Assembly (NCBI RefSeq): GCF_018882185.1
Contig: NZ_JACVOY010000002.1
Span: 1 to 64,000, forward strand
Direction of reading: 5' to 3'
DNA length: 64,000 nt
DNA from: Polynucleobacter sp. AP-Latsch-80-C2
GTDB taxonomy: Bacteria; Pseudomonadota; Gammaproteobacteria; Burkholderiales; Burkholderiaceae
The notes under the pieces were generated by a model that saw only the letters and a program-made list of their open reading frames with translations, had not been told where the DNA came from and searched no databases. The position numbers and the translations under genes were made by a program. Positions 16,268 through 26,190 of this stretch are shown one piece after another (position 1 is the first letter of the stretch; the number at the start of each line of letters is the position of its first letter).

Positions 16268-16855
16268 TTAGAGACTACCTTTAGTTGAAGGAACGGCACC
16301 AGAAGCACGTGGGTCAATTTCTAAAGCCATACGCAATGCGCGGCCAAATGCCTTGAACACGGTTTCAATCTGGTGGTGCGCGTTAATGCCGCGCAAATTA
16401 TCGATGTGTAAAGTCACGCCAGCATGGTTCACAAAACCTCGGAAGAACTCAATACTGAGATCAACGTCGAAGTCCCCCACGCGGGAACGGGTAAAGGGCA
16501 CATTAAATTCCAATCCAGGACGCCCAGAAAAATCGATTACGACTCGAGATAGGGTTTCGTCCAAGGGAACATAAGAATGGCCATAACGGGTAATACCAGC
16601 TTTATCACCTACTGCCTTGGCAAAAGCCTGACCTAGGGTGATGCCAACATCCTCAACTGTATGGTGATCATCAATATGTGTGTCGCCTTTGGCGACCACT
16701 TTTAGGTCGATCATGCCGTGACGGGCAATCTGATCGAGCATATGATCCAAAAATGGGACTCCAGAGGCTAAATCAGCCTTACCGGTGCCATCCAGATTGA
16801 TGGCAATTTGAATTTTGGTTTCCGAAGTGTTTCGGGTAACGTCGGCTTGCCGCAT
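16268..16855 (-). CDS. hisB: Imidazoleglycerol-phosphate dehydratase HisB
   Basis: Monofunctional dehydratase of 195 residues, without the phosphatase domain fused to it in enterobacteria. The conserved metal-binding motifs are clear: [34 protein letters not shown] and later [26 protein letters not shown]. Because hisC upstream is inverted, hisB should be the first gene of a separate transcript starting in 16856-16971. Confidence 0.97.
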   Translation of the reverse strand: MRQADVTRNTSETKIQIAINLDGTGKADLASGVPFLDHMLDQIARHGMIDLKVVAKGDTHIDDHHTVEDVGITLGQAFAKAVGDKAGITRYGHSYVPLDETLSRVVIDFSGRPGLEFNVPFTRSRVGDFDVDLSIEFFRGFVNHAGVTLHIDNLRGINAHHQIETVFKAFGRALRMALEIDPRASGAVPSTKGSL

Positions 16856-16971
16856 GCTTCATTGCGCCGCGAGGCGAAGTGTTGATTGAAGCCTCATAAT
16901 ATCATTCCTAGAAGACTTACAAATGCAGATATTGCCTCACTTTCTTTCTGATTTTTGACCCGAGTACCCTC

Positions 16972-18039
16972 ATGAGCCGTTTTTGGAGCCCTGTTGTTCA
17001 AACCTTAACCCCCTACGTTCCCGGGGAGCAGCCGCAAATGCAGCGGCTAGTAAAGCTCAACACCAATGAGAGCCCCTATGGGCCCTCCCCAAAAGCACTT
17101 GCTGCAATTGGCGACCAAAACACTGCGGATTTACGTCTTTATCCAGATCCAGAAGGTGCAAAGCTCAAACAAGCGATCGCTAATTTGCATGGCTTAAATC
17201 CAAACCAAGTGTTTTTAGGTAATGGCTCCGACGAAGTATTGGCCCATGTTTTTGCTGGCCTACTGAAACAAAGTAAGCCAGTGCATTTTCCAGATATCAC
17301 CTATAGCTTTTATCCGGTGTACTGCAAGCTCTTTGGCATTGATTACCAAACCATTCCGCTTGGCAAAGATTTTGAAATCAATCTAGCCGATTACAAAACA
17401 TCGAATGGTGGAATTATTTTCCCTAATCCGAATGCGCCAACCGGCAGAGCAATTACTCGTTCAGAAATTGAAACACTTCTGGCGCGCAATACAGATTCAA
17501 TGCTGGTGATTGATGAGGCTTACGTAGATTACGGAACTGAATCTTGCATCCCGCTTTTACAAGGTGCGCAATGCCCAGAAAATCTATTGGTGGTGCATAC
17601 ACTATCAAAGTCACGGGCACTGGCGGGACTCCGCGTTGGATTTGCGGTAGGTCACCCCGCCTTAATTGAAGGCTTAGAGCGAGTCAAAAATAGCTTTAAC
17701 TCCTATCCACTGGGGCGCCTGGCGCTTGCAGGCGCTACTGCTGCCATTGAAGATCAAGCCCATCTAGAAGCTAGCTGTGCAAAAGTGATTCAAACGCGAC
17801 AGACCTTAGTAGCCGCACTAGATAAGCTGGGATTTGTCACACTACCTTCAACGGCAAATTTTATTTTTACGCGCCATCCTCAACATGCTGGCGCAAAAAT
17901 CTATCAAGCCTTGCGTGATCGCGGCATTATCGTGCGCCATTTCAAATTGGCACGTATCGAAGAATTTCTGCGCATCACCATCGGTACAGATGAGCAGAGT
18001 CAAGAATTGATTTCTGCCCTACAAGAAATTCTGGCTTAG
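16972..18039 (+). CDS. hisC: Histidinol-phosphate aminotransferase HisC
   Basis: PLP-dependent aminotransferase turning imidazole acetol phosphate into histidinol phosphate. The 355-residue protein has [12 protein letters not shown] near the N-terminus, [10 protein letters not shown], the NPNAPTGR motif, VIDEAYVDY and the PLP lysine Lys213 in THTLSKSR-like context ([19 protein letters not shown]). All key residues are present. Unusually it is on the plus strand while hisG, hisD and hisB-HAFIE are all on the minus strand, so it is divergent from hisB and convergent with hisD, with a 14-base gap. Confidence 0.96.
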   Translation: MSRFWSPVVQTLTPYVPGEQPQMQRLVKLNTNESPYGPSPKALAAIGDQNTADLRLYPDPEGAKLKQAIANLHGLNPNQVFLGNGSDEVLAHVFAGLLKQSKPVHFPDITYSFYPVYCKLFGIDYQTIPLGKDFEINLADYKTSNGGIIFPNPNAPTGRAITRSEIETLLARNTDSMLVIDEAYVDYGTESCIPLLQGAQCPENLLVVHTLSKSRALAGLRVGFAVGHPALIEGLERVKNSFNSYPLGRLALAGATAAIEDQAHLEASCAKVIQTRQTLVAALDKLGFVTLPSTANFIFTRHPQHAGAKIYQALRDRGIIVRHFKLARIEEFLRITIGTDEQSQELISALQEILA

Positions 18040-18053
18040 TTTCTTTTCTGAAT

Positions 18054-19379
18054 TTACTTTTTGAGACGCATCTCAGCAGCACGAGCATGCGCTTGCAAGC
18101 CCTCGCCGTGAGCTAGGGTACTGGCTACTGCGCCTAAGGTTTGCGCACCAGCTTCGCTGACTTCAATCATGCTCGAGCGCTTAATAAAATCATAAACACC
18201 CAGTGGCGATGAGAAACGTGCCGTGCGTGCTGTAGGTAAAACATGATTCGGGCCAGCGCAATAATCTCCGAGGGATTCGCTGGTGTAATTACCCATAAAA
18301 ATGGCGCCAGCATGACGAATTTTCTCAGCCCACTTGCGTGGCTCTGCTGCACAGATCTCTAAGTGCTCAGCAGCGATGTCATTGGCAATATCGCAAGCTT
18401 CATTCATGTCTTTTACCTGAATCAATAAAGCGCGATTTATCAGCGAGGCTTCTATAACCTTGGCTCTAGGCATTTCAGGAAGTAGCTTGTTAATACTCGC
18501 TTGCACTTGCTCAATAAAGGCTGCATCAGGGCACAACAAAATAGATTGGGCCTGCTCATCATGTTCAGCTTGTGAGAACAAATCCATGGCTACCCAATCT
18601 GGATTACTCGTGCCATCGCACAGAACCAAAATTTCTGATGGGCCAGCAATCATGTCAATGCCAACAGTGCCAAATACTCTGCGCTTTGCGGCTGCAACAT
18701 AGGCATTGCCAGGACCAACAATCTTATCGACAGCAGGAATCGTCTGTGTACCAAAAGCTAGCGCACCAACAGCTTGAGCACCACCAATAGTGAATACGCG
18801 ATCAACGCCTGCCAAGTAGGCAGCAGCCAAGACCAGCGGGTTACGAGCGCCCTCAGGAGTAGGCACTACCATGATGACCTCTTTAACGCCCGCCACTTTT
18901 GCGGGAATTGCGTTCATTAATACAGAAGAGGGATAAGCCGCTTTGCCGCCAGGAACATAAATCCCCACACGATCAAGTGCAGTCACTTTTTGACCTAGAC
19001 GCGTACCATCCGCTTCTTCATATTCCCAAGAATGACAACCCGCTTCAATTTTTTGCTTTTCGTGATATGCCCGCACCCTTTGCGCAGCTGTATCTAAAGC
19101 GATTTTTTGATCTGCAGGCAAGGCCACGTAAGCTTGCTCTAAATCTTTGCGAGAAATTTCTAATTCGGAAACGCTAGCAGTATTTAAACGATCAAACTGC
19201 TTAGTGAAATTGAGTACTGCCTCATCACCCTGAGCCTTGACTGCTGCCAAGATCTTCAAGACTGCAGCATCAATGGCCTCATCATCTGCCATTGGCAATG
19301 AAAGACTAGACAATAAAGTATCTTTAAAGCCTGGCTCCAGACTATTGAGACGCTTTACTTGAATGGGAGTAGAAGACAT
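18054..19379 (-). CDS. hisD: Histidinol dehydrogenase HisD
   Basis: Zinc- and NAD-dependent enzyme performing the last two oxidations to histidine. The 441-residue protein shows [56 protein letters not shown] with zinc ligands, and [19 protein letters not shown] with the catalytic histidine. Length is normal. It follows hisG by 11 bases. The 3' end faces hisC. Confidence 0.97.
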   Translation of the reverse strand: MSSTPIQVKRLNSLEPGFKDTLLSSLSLPMADDEAIDAAVLKILAAVKAQGDEAVLNFTKQFDRLNTASVSELEISRKDLEQAYVALPADQKIALDTAAQRVRAYHEKQKIEAGCHSWEYEEADGTRLGQKVTALDRVGIYVPGGKAAYPSSVLMNAIPAKVAGVKEVIMVVPTPEGARNPLVLAAAYLAGVDRVFTIGGAQAVGALAFGTQTIPAVDKIVGPGNAYVAAAKRRVFGTVGIDMIAGPSEILVLCDGTSNPDWVAMDLFSQAEHDEQAQSILLCPDAAFIEQVQASINKLLPEMPRAKVIEASLINRALLIQVKDMNEACDIANDIAAEHLEICAAEPRKWAEKIRHAGAIFMGNYTSESLGDYCAGPNHVLPTARTARFSSPLGVYDFIKRSSMIEVSEAGAQTLGAVASTLAHGEGLQAHARAAEMRLKK

Positions 19380-19390
19380 TTAAATGGGGC

Positions 19391-20017
19391 TTATTTCAGC
19401 AACTCAAAAATTGGCTGCAGCTGTGCATGCTTCCGCTTATACGAAGCTTGATTGACCACTAAACGCGCACTGATATCAGCAATCGGCTCAACCTCAACCA
19501 AGCCGTTTGCACGCAACGTATTTCCGGTAGAAACCAAATCCACAATCGCATCTGCTAAGCCCACTAAAGGCGCAAGCTCCATCGATCCATAAAGGTGGAT
19601 CGTATCAATATGGACGCCTTTATTCGCAAAGTGTTCTTGCGCGCAATTGACATACTTGGTGGCCACTTTTAAACGAGAGCCTTGTTTCACTGCCGCAGCA
19701 TAATCAAAACCTTCGCGTACGGCCACTGACATACGACATTTCGCAATGCCCAAATCAAATGGCACATAGAGACCCGCAGTGCCCTTTTCCATCAATACAT
19801 CAAGGCCGGCAACCCCAAAGTCTGCTCCACCAAATTGCACATAAGTCGGCACATCTGAAGCGCGCACAATAATTAAACGCACATCCGGATTGGTTGTTTC
19901 AATAATGAGCTTGCGTGACTTTTCTGGATCCTCGAGCGGCACAATACCGACCTTCGATAGGATCTCTGCTGTTTCTTCAAAGATGCGCCCCTTCGATAGG
20001 GCTAGAGTCAATTTCAT
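19391..20017 (-). CDS. hisG: ATP phosphoribosyltransferase catalytic subunit HisG, short form
   Basis: First committed step: joins PRPP and ATP. At 208 residues it is the short form, lacking the C-terminal histidine-sensing domain. Short-form enzymes need the HisZ regulatory subunit, which is not in this window. Visible motifs are [34 protein letters not shown], and the PRPP loop region [21 protein letters not shown]. It is 20 bases downstream of murA and probably read from the same transcript. Confidence 0.96.
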   Translation of the reverse strand: MKLTLALSKGRIFEETAEILSKVGIVPLEDPEKSRKLIIETTNPDVRLIIVRASDVPTYVQFGGADFGVAGLDVLMEKGTAGLYVPFDLGIAKCRMSVAVREGFDYAAAVKQGSRLKVATKYVNCAQEHFANKGVHIDTIHLYGSMELAPLVGLADAIVDLVSTGNTLRANGLVEVEPIADISARLVVNQASYKRKHAQLQPIFELLK

Positions 20018-20037
20018 GGACTAATTATCCACTAGGC

Positions 20038-21312
20038 TTACTTTATGCGCTGAATATTGGCCCCTAAGAGGGTCAACTTTTGCTCCATACGGTCATAACC
20101 ACGGTCTAAATGGTAAATCCGATCCACCTGAGTTTCGCCTTGAGCAGCCAAACCAGCAATCACCAAACTTGCTGATGCCCTCAAATCGGTCGCCATCACA
20201 ATAGCCCCGGAAAGCTTTTCTTCGCCCTGCACAATTGCAGTATTGCCCTCAATTGCAATTTCAGCTCCGAGGCGATTGAGCTCTTGAACGTGCATGAAGC
20301 GATTCTCAAAAATGGTTTCAGTAATCGTCGAGCTTCCATTGGCTATTGCGTTTACCGCCATGAGCTGAGCCTGCATATCCGTTGGAAACGCGGGGTATTC
20401 AGAAGTACGAAAGCTCACAGCTTTAGGACGCCCTTGCATGGACGCTTTAATCCAGTCGGGCCCAACTTCCATTTCTAAACCAGCATCTTTGAGTTTGACA
20501 ATGACTGCATCCAAGGTATCAGGACGGCAATGCTTTACCAATATCTCACCACCAGCAGCAGCTACCGCGCATAAAAAGGTTCCTGCTTCAATGCGGTCAG
20601 GAATGACTGAGTGTTCTGCACCGTGCAGTTTTTCTACTCCTTCAATGACTAAACGATCGCTACCAATTCCTGAAATCTTCGCGCCCATCTTCACTAGCAG
20701 TTCTGCTAGGTCACCAACCTCTGGTTCGCGCGCTGCATTTTCTAAAACGGTTGTTCCTGATGCAAGGGTTGCTGCCATCAGTAAATTTTCTGTTCCCGTC
20801 ACCGTAATCATGTCGGTCAAAATAGAAGCGCCTTTTAATCGACCAAGCGGTGGCTTCGTTTCTGCTTGTATATAGCCACTCTTGATCTTAATGGTGGCCC
20901 CCATAGTCTTGAGGCCTTTGATGTGCTGGTCAACAGGGCGGGCACCAATAGCACAGCCACCTGGTAAAGACACCTTGGCACTATGCATTCTAGTGAGCAA
21001 GGGGCCCAACACTAGAATGGAAGCACGCATGGTTTTCACCATCTCATAGGTTGCTTCAGAACTTTTGATAACGCCGGCATTTAAAACTAAATGGCTGTGA
21101 TCGGCCTGATCAGGAAATGTTACTGTCACGCCAATTTCTTGCAAAAGCTTGAGCATCGTGCGCACATCTTGCAGATCTGGAACATTGCGCAAAACAATGG
21201 GCTGGTCCGTTAACAAGCATGCGCATAGAATGGGGAGTGCTGCGTTCTTAGCGCCAGCAATGACAACCTCACCCTTCAGTGGGGTTCCGCCAACCATTCT
21301 TAATTTGTCCAT
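20038..21312 (-). CDS. murA: UDP-N-acetylglucosamine 1-carboxyvinyltransferase MurA
   Basis: First committed step of peptidoglycan synthesis: adds enolpyruvate from PEP to UDP-GlcNAc in the cytoplasm. The 424-residue protein has the N-terminal [16 protein letters not shown] (substrate lysine-asparagine pair) and the catalytic cysteine Cys120 in [15 protein letters not shown], the residue attacked by fosfomycin. The order mlaB - (ABC exporter) - ibaG - murA parallels the enterobacterial mla-ibaG-murA cluster. Confidence 0.97.
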   Translation of the reverse strand: MDKLRMVGGTPLKGEVVIAGAKNAALPILCACLLTDQPIVLRNVPDLQDVRTMLKLLQEIGVTVTFPDQADHSHLVLNAGVIKSSEATYEMVKTMRASILVLGPLLTRMHSAKVSLPGGCAIGARPVDQHIKGLKTMGATIKIKSGYIQAETKPPLGRLKGASILTDMITVTGTENLLMAATLASGTTVLENAAREPEVGDLAELLVKMGAKISGIGSDRLVIEGVEKLHGAEHSVIPDRIEAGTFLCAVAAAGGEILVKHCRPDTLDAVIVKLKDAGLEMEVGPDWIKASMQGRPKAVSFRTSEYPAFPTDMQAQLMAVNAIANGSSTITETIFENRFMHVQELNRLGAEIAIEGNTAIVQGEEKLSGAIVMATDLRASASLVIAGLAAQGETQVDRIYHLDRGYDRMEQKLTLLGANIQRIK

Positions 21313-21359
21313 GAAACGATTCCAGTAAAAACTTTTATGTAATAAAGAGTCAAGCTATT

Positions 21360-21608
21360 TTATGCGGCAGGATTTTGCGCAAATTCTTCTGGGGTATATG
21401 CCTTAATGGATAAAGCATGCACTTCTGCCTTCATACGATCGCCCATTGCCCCGTATACCAACTGATGGCGCTGAATCAAGCGCTTACCCTCAAACTGGGG
21501 GCTGACAATTGTGGCAAAAAAATGTTGTCCATCTCCCTCTACCTTAATGTGGGTGCACTCTATCCCTTGCTGGATATAGCCCTCAATCTGTTCTGGGGTT
21601 GGCAACAT
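21360..21608 (-). CDS. ibaG: BolA/IbaG-family protein
   Basis: Small BolA-like protein of 82 residues with the family pattern IEGYIQQGIECTHIKVEGDGQHFFATIVSPQFEGKRLIQRHQLVYGAMG. BolA proteins partner monothiol glutaredoxins and help iron-sulfur handling. Position directly before murA matches IbaG (YrbA) rather than BolA. It lies 11 bases after the ABC-2 permease gene. Confidence 0.85.
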   Translation of the reverse strand: MLPTPEQIEGYIQQGIECTHIKVEGDGQHFFATIVSPQFEGKRLIQRHQLVYGAMGDRMKAEVHALSIKAYTPEEFAQNPAA

Positions 21609-21619
21609 CTACTTCTCCT

Positions 21620-22408
21620 TTAATGTCTGAGCTTATAGCCCTTTTGTAGCATCCGTAAAGCAATAGCCGCAACCACTACAAAGAAAGAGCCTACGATCAA
21701 TAAACTTGTCCATGGGGAAATATCAGACACCCCAAAGAACCCATAACGGAATCCATCAATCATGTAGAAAAAGGGATTGAAATGCGACACCGCTTGCCAC
21801 GCTGGTGGCAAAGAATGAATGGAATAAAAAACGCCCGACAGCATCGTAGCAGGCATGATGAAAAAGTTTTGAAAAGCGGCTAGCTGATCATACTTATCCG
21901 CCCAAATACCAGCGATCAAACCCAAGCTTCCTAAAATTGCTGCACCCAGGAAAGCAAATATAAAAATCCATAGAGGATATTCAAGGCCAGGCAAACCATA
22001 CCAAGCGGTAATGAGAAAAACACCTAAACCGACCACGATCCCACGAAATACTGCAGCTAGGATGTAGGCAGCATAAAACTCAAAGTGGCTTAATGGGGCT
22101 AGCAATACAAAGACTAAGTTACCAGTAACCTTCGATTGAATCAAGGAGGATGAGGTATTGGCAAAAGCGTTTTGCAACACCGTCATCATGACTAAACCCG
22201 GAATCAAAAAGGCGGTGTAACTCAGACGCCCATAAATTTCTTTACCTTCAAGCACATGACCAAAAATCATGAGGTACAAAATTGCTGTGAGTACTGGTGC
22301 TGCTACCGTCTGAAAAGCAACCTTATAAAAGCGCTTGATTTCTTTACGCAATAAAGTCGGAAAGCCACTGCCGTATTCCAAAACAGGCTTATTCAGTGCA
22401 TTTTTCAT
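21620..22408 (-). CDS. ABC-2 type transporter permease (YadH-like)
   Basis: Inner-membrane permease of 262 residues with six predicted helices, including AAPVLTAILYLMIFGHVL and the ABC-2 signature region around MLSGVFYSIHSLPPAWQAVSHFNPFFYMIDGFRYGFFG. This is the YadH/NodJ-like exporter family. Its ATG overlaps the partner ATPase stop by 4 bases (ATGA). Substrate unknown; the location inside the mla-murA cluster suggests an envelope lipid or glycan, which is only inference. Confidence 0.88.
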   Translation of the reverse strand: MKNALNKPVLEYGSGFPTLLRKEIKRFYKVAFQTVAAPVLTAILYLMIFGHVLEGKEIYGRLSYTAFLIPGLVMMTVLQNAFANTSSSLIQSKVTGNLVFVLLAPLSHFEFYAAYILAAVFRGIVVGLGVFLITAWYGLPGLEYPLWIFIFAFLGAAILGSLGLIAGIWADKYDQLAAFQNFFIMPATMLSGVFYSIHSLPPAWQAVSHFNPFFYMIDGFRYGFFGVSDISPWTSLLIVGSFFVVVAAIALRMLQKGYKLRH

Positions 22409-23157
22409 CTAGCACCTCCCGACATGATGTTCACAAACACATCTTCTAAATCGGTTTTACCTTCGCCATCCTTCTTCACAGAACCATAACGAGTCAATAA
22501 GTTTGCAGTGGTATCCAAGGCAACAATCTTGCCTTGCTTAAGCATGGCAATGCGTTGGCACAAAGCTTCCGCCTCTTCTAAATAGTGAGTGGTCAACACA
22601 ATCGTGTGGCCGTCTTGATTAAGTCTGCTAATAAATTGCCACAAGGATTGACGCAACTCAACGTCCACCCCTGCAGTAGGCTCATCCAAAATAATGACTG
22701 GGGGGCGATGTACCAAAGCCTGAGCAACTAAGACTCGACGCTTCATACCGCCCGATAAGGAGCGCATATTACTATCGGCTTTATTGGTGAGATCCAGGTT
22801 AGCCATAATCTCATCAATCCAAGCATCATTATTCTTAATGCCAAAGTAGCCTGACTGAAAGTGCAAAGTCTCACGCACAGTAAAGAAGGGATCAAAGACT
22901 AACTCTTGCGGCACAACACCCAACATACGGCGGGCATCACGAAAATTCTTTTGTACGTCGGCACCCATGATGGCGGCATGCCCATGATCTGGTCTGACCA
23001 AACCAGCCAAGATAGAAATTAAAGTAGTTTTACCAGCGCCATTGGGGCCAAGTAAACCAAAAAACTCGCCCGGCTCAATAGCCAATGAAACATCATTTAG
23101 GGCCTGAAGCGCGCCATAGTTTTTGGAAATACTCCGTATAGAAATTGCTGAGTGCAT
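22405..23157 (-). CDS. ABC transporter ATP-binding protein (YadG-like)
   Basis: ATPase partner of the ABC-2 permease, 250 residues. Walker A GPNGAGKTT lies at about residues 38-46, the signature is LSGGMKRR, Walker B is VIILDEPTAGVD and the switch is LTTHYLEEAE. The C-terminal DLEDVFVNIM motif is typical of YadG-type exporter ATPases. It is 4 bases downstream of the STAS gene, so it belongs to the mla transcript. Confidence 0.92.
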   Translation of the reverse strand: MHSAISIRSISKNYGALQALNDVSLAIEPGEFFGLLGPNGAGKTTLISILAGLVRPDHGHAAIMGADVQKNFRDARRMLGVVPQELVFDPFFTVRETLHFQSGYFGIKNNDAWIDEIMANLDLTNKADSNMRSLSGGMKRRVLVAQALVHRPPVIILDEPTAGVDVELRQSLWQFISRLNQDGHTIVLTTHYLEEAEALCQRIAMLKQGKIVALDTTANLLTRYGSVKKDGEGKTDLEDVFVNIMSGGAR

Positions 23158-23161
23158 GCTG

Positions 23162-23419
23162 TTACAAACCTAGCAATGCAGAGACGCCATAGACGCCAGA
23201 CAAGACTTTTAATTTTTCAGGTGCATGCACTACAGAAATAGATTGACCTTGAGCTTGCAAGGTTTTCTGCCAAGACAATAAAACTGTCAGAACGGTTGAA
23301 TCAAAATCTTTCAGGGAAGAGCAATCAATATATGTCAACGTCGCAAGATTAGATAAGCCCTCTTGTTGAATTTGCAGGGCATTTTCCTGCGTGACTACCT
23401 GAGGCAAAAAGAAGGGCAT
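23162..23419 (-). CDS. mlaB: STAS-domain protein, MlaB-like
   Basis: Short STAS-domain protein of 85 residues, the cytoplasmic accessory subunit that stabilises the MlaFE ATPase complex. The family core is visible in TLTYIDCSSLKDFDSTVLTVLLSWQ, with the conserved Asp-Ser turn. Sequence is divergent, so the call leans on position immediately after mlaC. It is followed after 4 bases by the YadG-like ATPase. Confidence 0.82.
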   Translation of the reverse strand: MPFFLPQVVTQENALQIQQEGLSNLATLTYIDCSSLKDFDSTVLTVLLSWQKTLQAQGQSISVVHAPEKLKVLSGVYGVSALLGL

Positions 23420-23445
23420 GTTTATCTATTTCTAAAGGTAGGTGA

Positions 23446-24078
23446 TTATTTGCCAGTCGCCAACTGCTTGTTGCGATCTTGTAAAAACTTAACTAAGCCA
23501 TCGATACCATTTTGGCTAATCTGATTAGAAAATTGATTACGGTAAGCCTCAACTAGCCAAGCACCCATGATGTTCATGTCATAAACCTTCCAGCCATTGG
23601 CGCCTTTTTCCAAGCGGTAATCTAAAGGTACTGGATCGCCACGACCAATCACAACGGTTTTAACAATAACTTCTTTGTCATCAGGGGCGGCACGCAGCGC
23701 TTTAAATTGCACCGTCTGGTCACGCAGTTGACTCAATGCTCCAGAGTATGTGCGCATCAATAAATTTTTAAATTCAGCCGTAAGAATGGCCTGCTGCTCA
23801 GGCGTTGCTTTTTTCCAATTAGGACCCATCGCCATCTCAGTAGTGCGGCGCATATCGGTAAAAGGAACAATCTTCTTCTCAACCAAATCCATGACTTTGG
23901 GGATATTGCCTTTTTGAATATCAGGATCTGATTTCACAGAACTCATAACATCAGACACGACCATTTTGATCAAAGCATCAGGAGGGGTATTTTGATCAGG
24001 AACTTGAGCAAAGAGCGCCCCAGAAGACAGGATTAATCCTGCAGCAATCCATTGAAAAATTGTTTTAGTGATTTTCAT
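23446..24078 (-). CDS. mlaC: Phospholipid-binding periplasmic protein MlaC
   Basis: Periplasmic carrier shuttling phospholipids between MlaA in the outer membrane and MlaFEDB in the inner membrane. From ATG 24078 it is 210 residues with a signal peptide (MKITKTIFQWIAAGLILSSG, cleavage near LFAQ). The MlaC core includes FTDMRRTTEMAMGPNWKKATPEQQAILTAEFKNLLMRTYSGAL. The frame is open to an ATG at 24132, but GGAC upstream and a proper signal peptide favour 24078. Confidence 0.95.
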   Translation of the reverse strand: MKITKTIFQWIAAGLILSSGALFAQVPDQNTPPDALIKMVVSDVMSSVKSDPDIQKGNIPKVMDLVEKKIVPFTDMRRTTEMAMGPNWKKATPEQQAILTAEFKNLLMRTYSGALSQLRDQTVQFKALRAAPDDKEVIVKTVVIGRGDPVPLDYRLEKGANGWKVYDMNIMGAWLVEAYRNQFSNQISQNGIDGLVKFLQDRNKQLATGK

Positions 24079-24142
24079 AAGCTTTCGTCCGATTAACGCT
24101 ATGTACATTAAGGCTAATTTTAGCCCTTTCAAGGCGCAACAG

Positions 24143-24892
24143 TTATTCGTAAGGATTTTCGTAAACCGGCATCAAAGGCTCTTCATCTTCGCGACCTTCT
24201 TTAATCTGATACTCACGACGCTGCAGATAGGCATCGCGCATAAAGCTATATTTATCAATAGCGGCACCGTCCAATAGATCGCCCGCTTCGTAATAGGTGT
24301 TGCGCGTATTTACAACCCGCAAACCAGTGATGCTATTGCGTAGACCAACATCAGGAATGTACTTAAACAAGTAATCAGACTCTAAATCGGCGCCCGTACC
24401 AAAAGTGTCACGCACCGTGCTGGGCCCAAAAAATGGCAGCACAACATAAGGACCGGCGGGGATACCCCAGACACCAAAAGTTTGACCCCAATCTTCTTTA
24501 TGCTTCTCCAGACCCCCAGGTGTTGCCACATCCATCAAACCACCAATACCAAATATGGTATTGACGGCGACGCGCATGATGTCATTGAAGGCATAGTCAG
24601 GTTTGCCTTGTAAAAGATTTTGCAAGGCGGTGTAAATATCGCTGTAGTTACTAAAAAAGTTATAAATGCCCTCGCGCACAATCTCTGGCAAGATAAACCG
24701 ATAAGCCGCCACTACAGGCTTTAGCAGATATGCATCAAGTCCTTCGTTAAATTCAAATACCGAGCGATTGAAGGGCTCCCAAGGATCATTCGGGGACGGC
24801 TCAACACCAGCAGGTATCGATGCGCAGCCTACAACGAGGCAGGTCATGCTAAGCAATAGCAAGCGCTTTAGTCTAACCATCCAAGGAATCAC
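24143..24892 (-). CDS. mlaA: Outer-membrane lipoprotein MlaA (VacJ)
   Basis: Lipoprotein that removes misplaced phospholipids from the outer leaflet. The 249-residue protein has a lipoprotein signal with lipobox VVGC (lipidated Cys23), then DPWEPFNRSVFEFNEGLD and GIYNFFSNYSDIYTALQNLLQGK typical of MlaA, and GPYVVLPFFGPSTVRDTFG. The ATG overlaps the mlaD stop by 4 bases, which supports this start. In enterobacteria mlaA is elsewhere; here it sits between mlaD and mlaC. Confidence 0.96.
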   Translation of the reverse strand: MIPWMVRLKRLLLLSMTCLVVGCASIPAGVEPSPNDPWEPFNRSVFEFNEGLDAYLLKPVVAAYRFILPEIVREGIYNFFSNYSDIYTALQNLLQGKPDYAFNDIMRVAVNTIFGIGGLMDVATPGGLEKHKEDWGQTFGVWGIPAGPYVVLPFFGPSTVRDTFGTGADLESDYLFKYIPDVGLRNSITGLRVVNTRNTYYEAGDLLDGAAIDKYSFMRDAYLQRREYQIKEGREDEEPLMPVYENPYE

Positions 24893-25371
24893 TTTGCTGC
24901 GCCCTTATCTTGGCCACTATCAGCAGCCTTGTTATAGAGGAACTGACTAATTAAATTTTCAAGCACTACTGCAGATTGCGTCTGGCTAATTTTTCCGCCT
25001 TCTGCCAACATATCGTCAGAGCCACCAGCTTCGAGACCAACGTATTGCTCACCCAATAAACCAGAGGTCAAAATTTTTGCTGCAGAATCTTTTGGAAATT
25101 TATAAGAATCTTCAATGGTCATCACCACAGTAGCTTGATATGTTTTGTCATCAAAGGAAATATTGGCAATCCTTCCAACAACGACACCAGCACTCTTGAC
25201 TGGTGCGCGAGGCTTCAGGCCGCCAATGTTGTCAAATCGTGCAGAAATTTTATAAGTAGGTGCAAATGACACAGCGTTCATATTGCCTACTTTTAATGCC
25301 AGAAAGAAAGCTGCCAACAAACCAATAGCAACGAATAATCCGACCCAAACATCAATTGCACTTTTTCTCAT
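24889..25371 (-). CDS. mlaD: MCE-domain lipid-transport protein MlaD
   Basis: Single-span inner-membrane protein of 160 residues whose periplasmic MCE domain forms the hexameric ring of the MlaFEDB complex. The N-terminal helix (DVWVGLFVAIGLLAAFFLALKVG) is followed by YKISARFDNIGGLKPRAPVKSAGVVVGRI, the MCE signature, and a GLLGEQYVGLEAGG strand. Overlaps mlaA by 4 bases. Confidence 0.96.
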   Translation of the reverse strand: MRKSAIDVWVGLFVAIGLLAAFFLALKVGNMNAVSFAPTYKISARFDNIGGLKPRAPVKSAGVVVGRIANISFDDKTYQATVVMTIEDSYKFPKDSAAKILTSGLLGEQYVGLEAGGSDDMLAEGGKISQTQSAVVLENLISQFLYNKAADSGQDKGAAK

Positions 25372-25392
25372 AAGAACCTCAGTTTATTCTTT

Positions 25393-26190
25393 CTAATTTG
25401 AGAACATCATGGCAGTTAGCAAGAAATCTAATGCTAAAACCGCTAATGATGAAATCACTACCGTACGTGTTGTTGCTTGCGAAACACCCTCTGGTGTTGG
25501 TCGTGCTTCGTAGCCTTGATAAAGTGCGATAAATGTCACAGCCACCCCAAACACAATGCTCTTAATGAGGCCATTACCAATATCAGAAAATAGGTCAACG
25601 CCGCCTTGCATCTGAGACCAAAACGCCCCGGAATCTACGCCAATCAAAGGAACGCCCACAAAGTAACCGCCGATGACGCCCACAGCTGTAAAGATAGTTG
25701 CCAGGATTGGCATAGAAATAATGCCAGCCCATAATCTTGGCGCAATCACACGTGCCAAAGGATCTACCGCCATCATTTCCATTGCGCTAAGTTGCTCGCC
25801 CGCTTTCATCAAACCAATTTCTGCAGTCAATGAAGTTCCTGCGCGACCCGCAAACAATAGTGCGGTTATTACAGGACCTAATTCTCGAGTCAAAGACAGG
25901 GCCACCAATAGACCCAAGGCCTGTTCAGAGCCATAACGATTTAAGGTGTAGTAACCCTGAAGCCCTAATACAAAACCAACAAATAATCCGGAGACAGCAA
26001 TGATGACAAAGGAGTGATTGCCAACAAATAAAATTTGATCGATCACTAAACGCGGTCTTTTCAGTAAAAATCCAGAGCGCCAAATAACTGCAAAAAATAC
26101 TCGTGCTGCAAGACCCAAAGCGCTGATATTGCTGCGAATAAAAAATCCGAGGTTGCCCAGCACATCCAAAATTTTAGATAGCGCCATCAT
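25393..26190 (-). CDS. mlaE: Phospholipid ABC transporter permease MlaE
   Basis: Inner-membrane permease of 265 residues (MlaE/YrbE family). Conserved stretches are GNHSFVIIAVSGLFVGFVLGLQGYYTL, LGPVITALLFAGRAGTSLTAEIGLMKAGEQLSAMEMM and VFGVAVTFIALYQGYEARPTPEGVSQATTRTVV. Start overlaps the mlaF stop as TGATG. A second ATG follows at once. Confidence 0.97.
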   Translation of the reverse strand: MMALSKILDVLGNLGFFIRSNISALGLAARVFFAVIWRSGFLLKRPRLVIDQILFVGNHSFVIIAVSGLFVGFVLGLQGYYTLNRYGSEQALGLLVALSLTRELGPVITALLFAGRAGTSLTAEIGLMKAGEQLSAMEMMAVDPLARVIAPRLWAGIISMPILATIFTAVGVIGGYFVGVPLIGVDSGAFWSQMQGGVDLFSDIGNGLIKSIVFGVAVTFIALYQGYEARPTPEGVSQATTRTVVISSLAVLALDFLLTAMMFSN

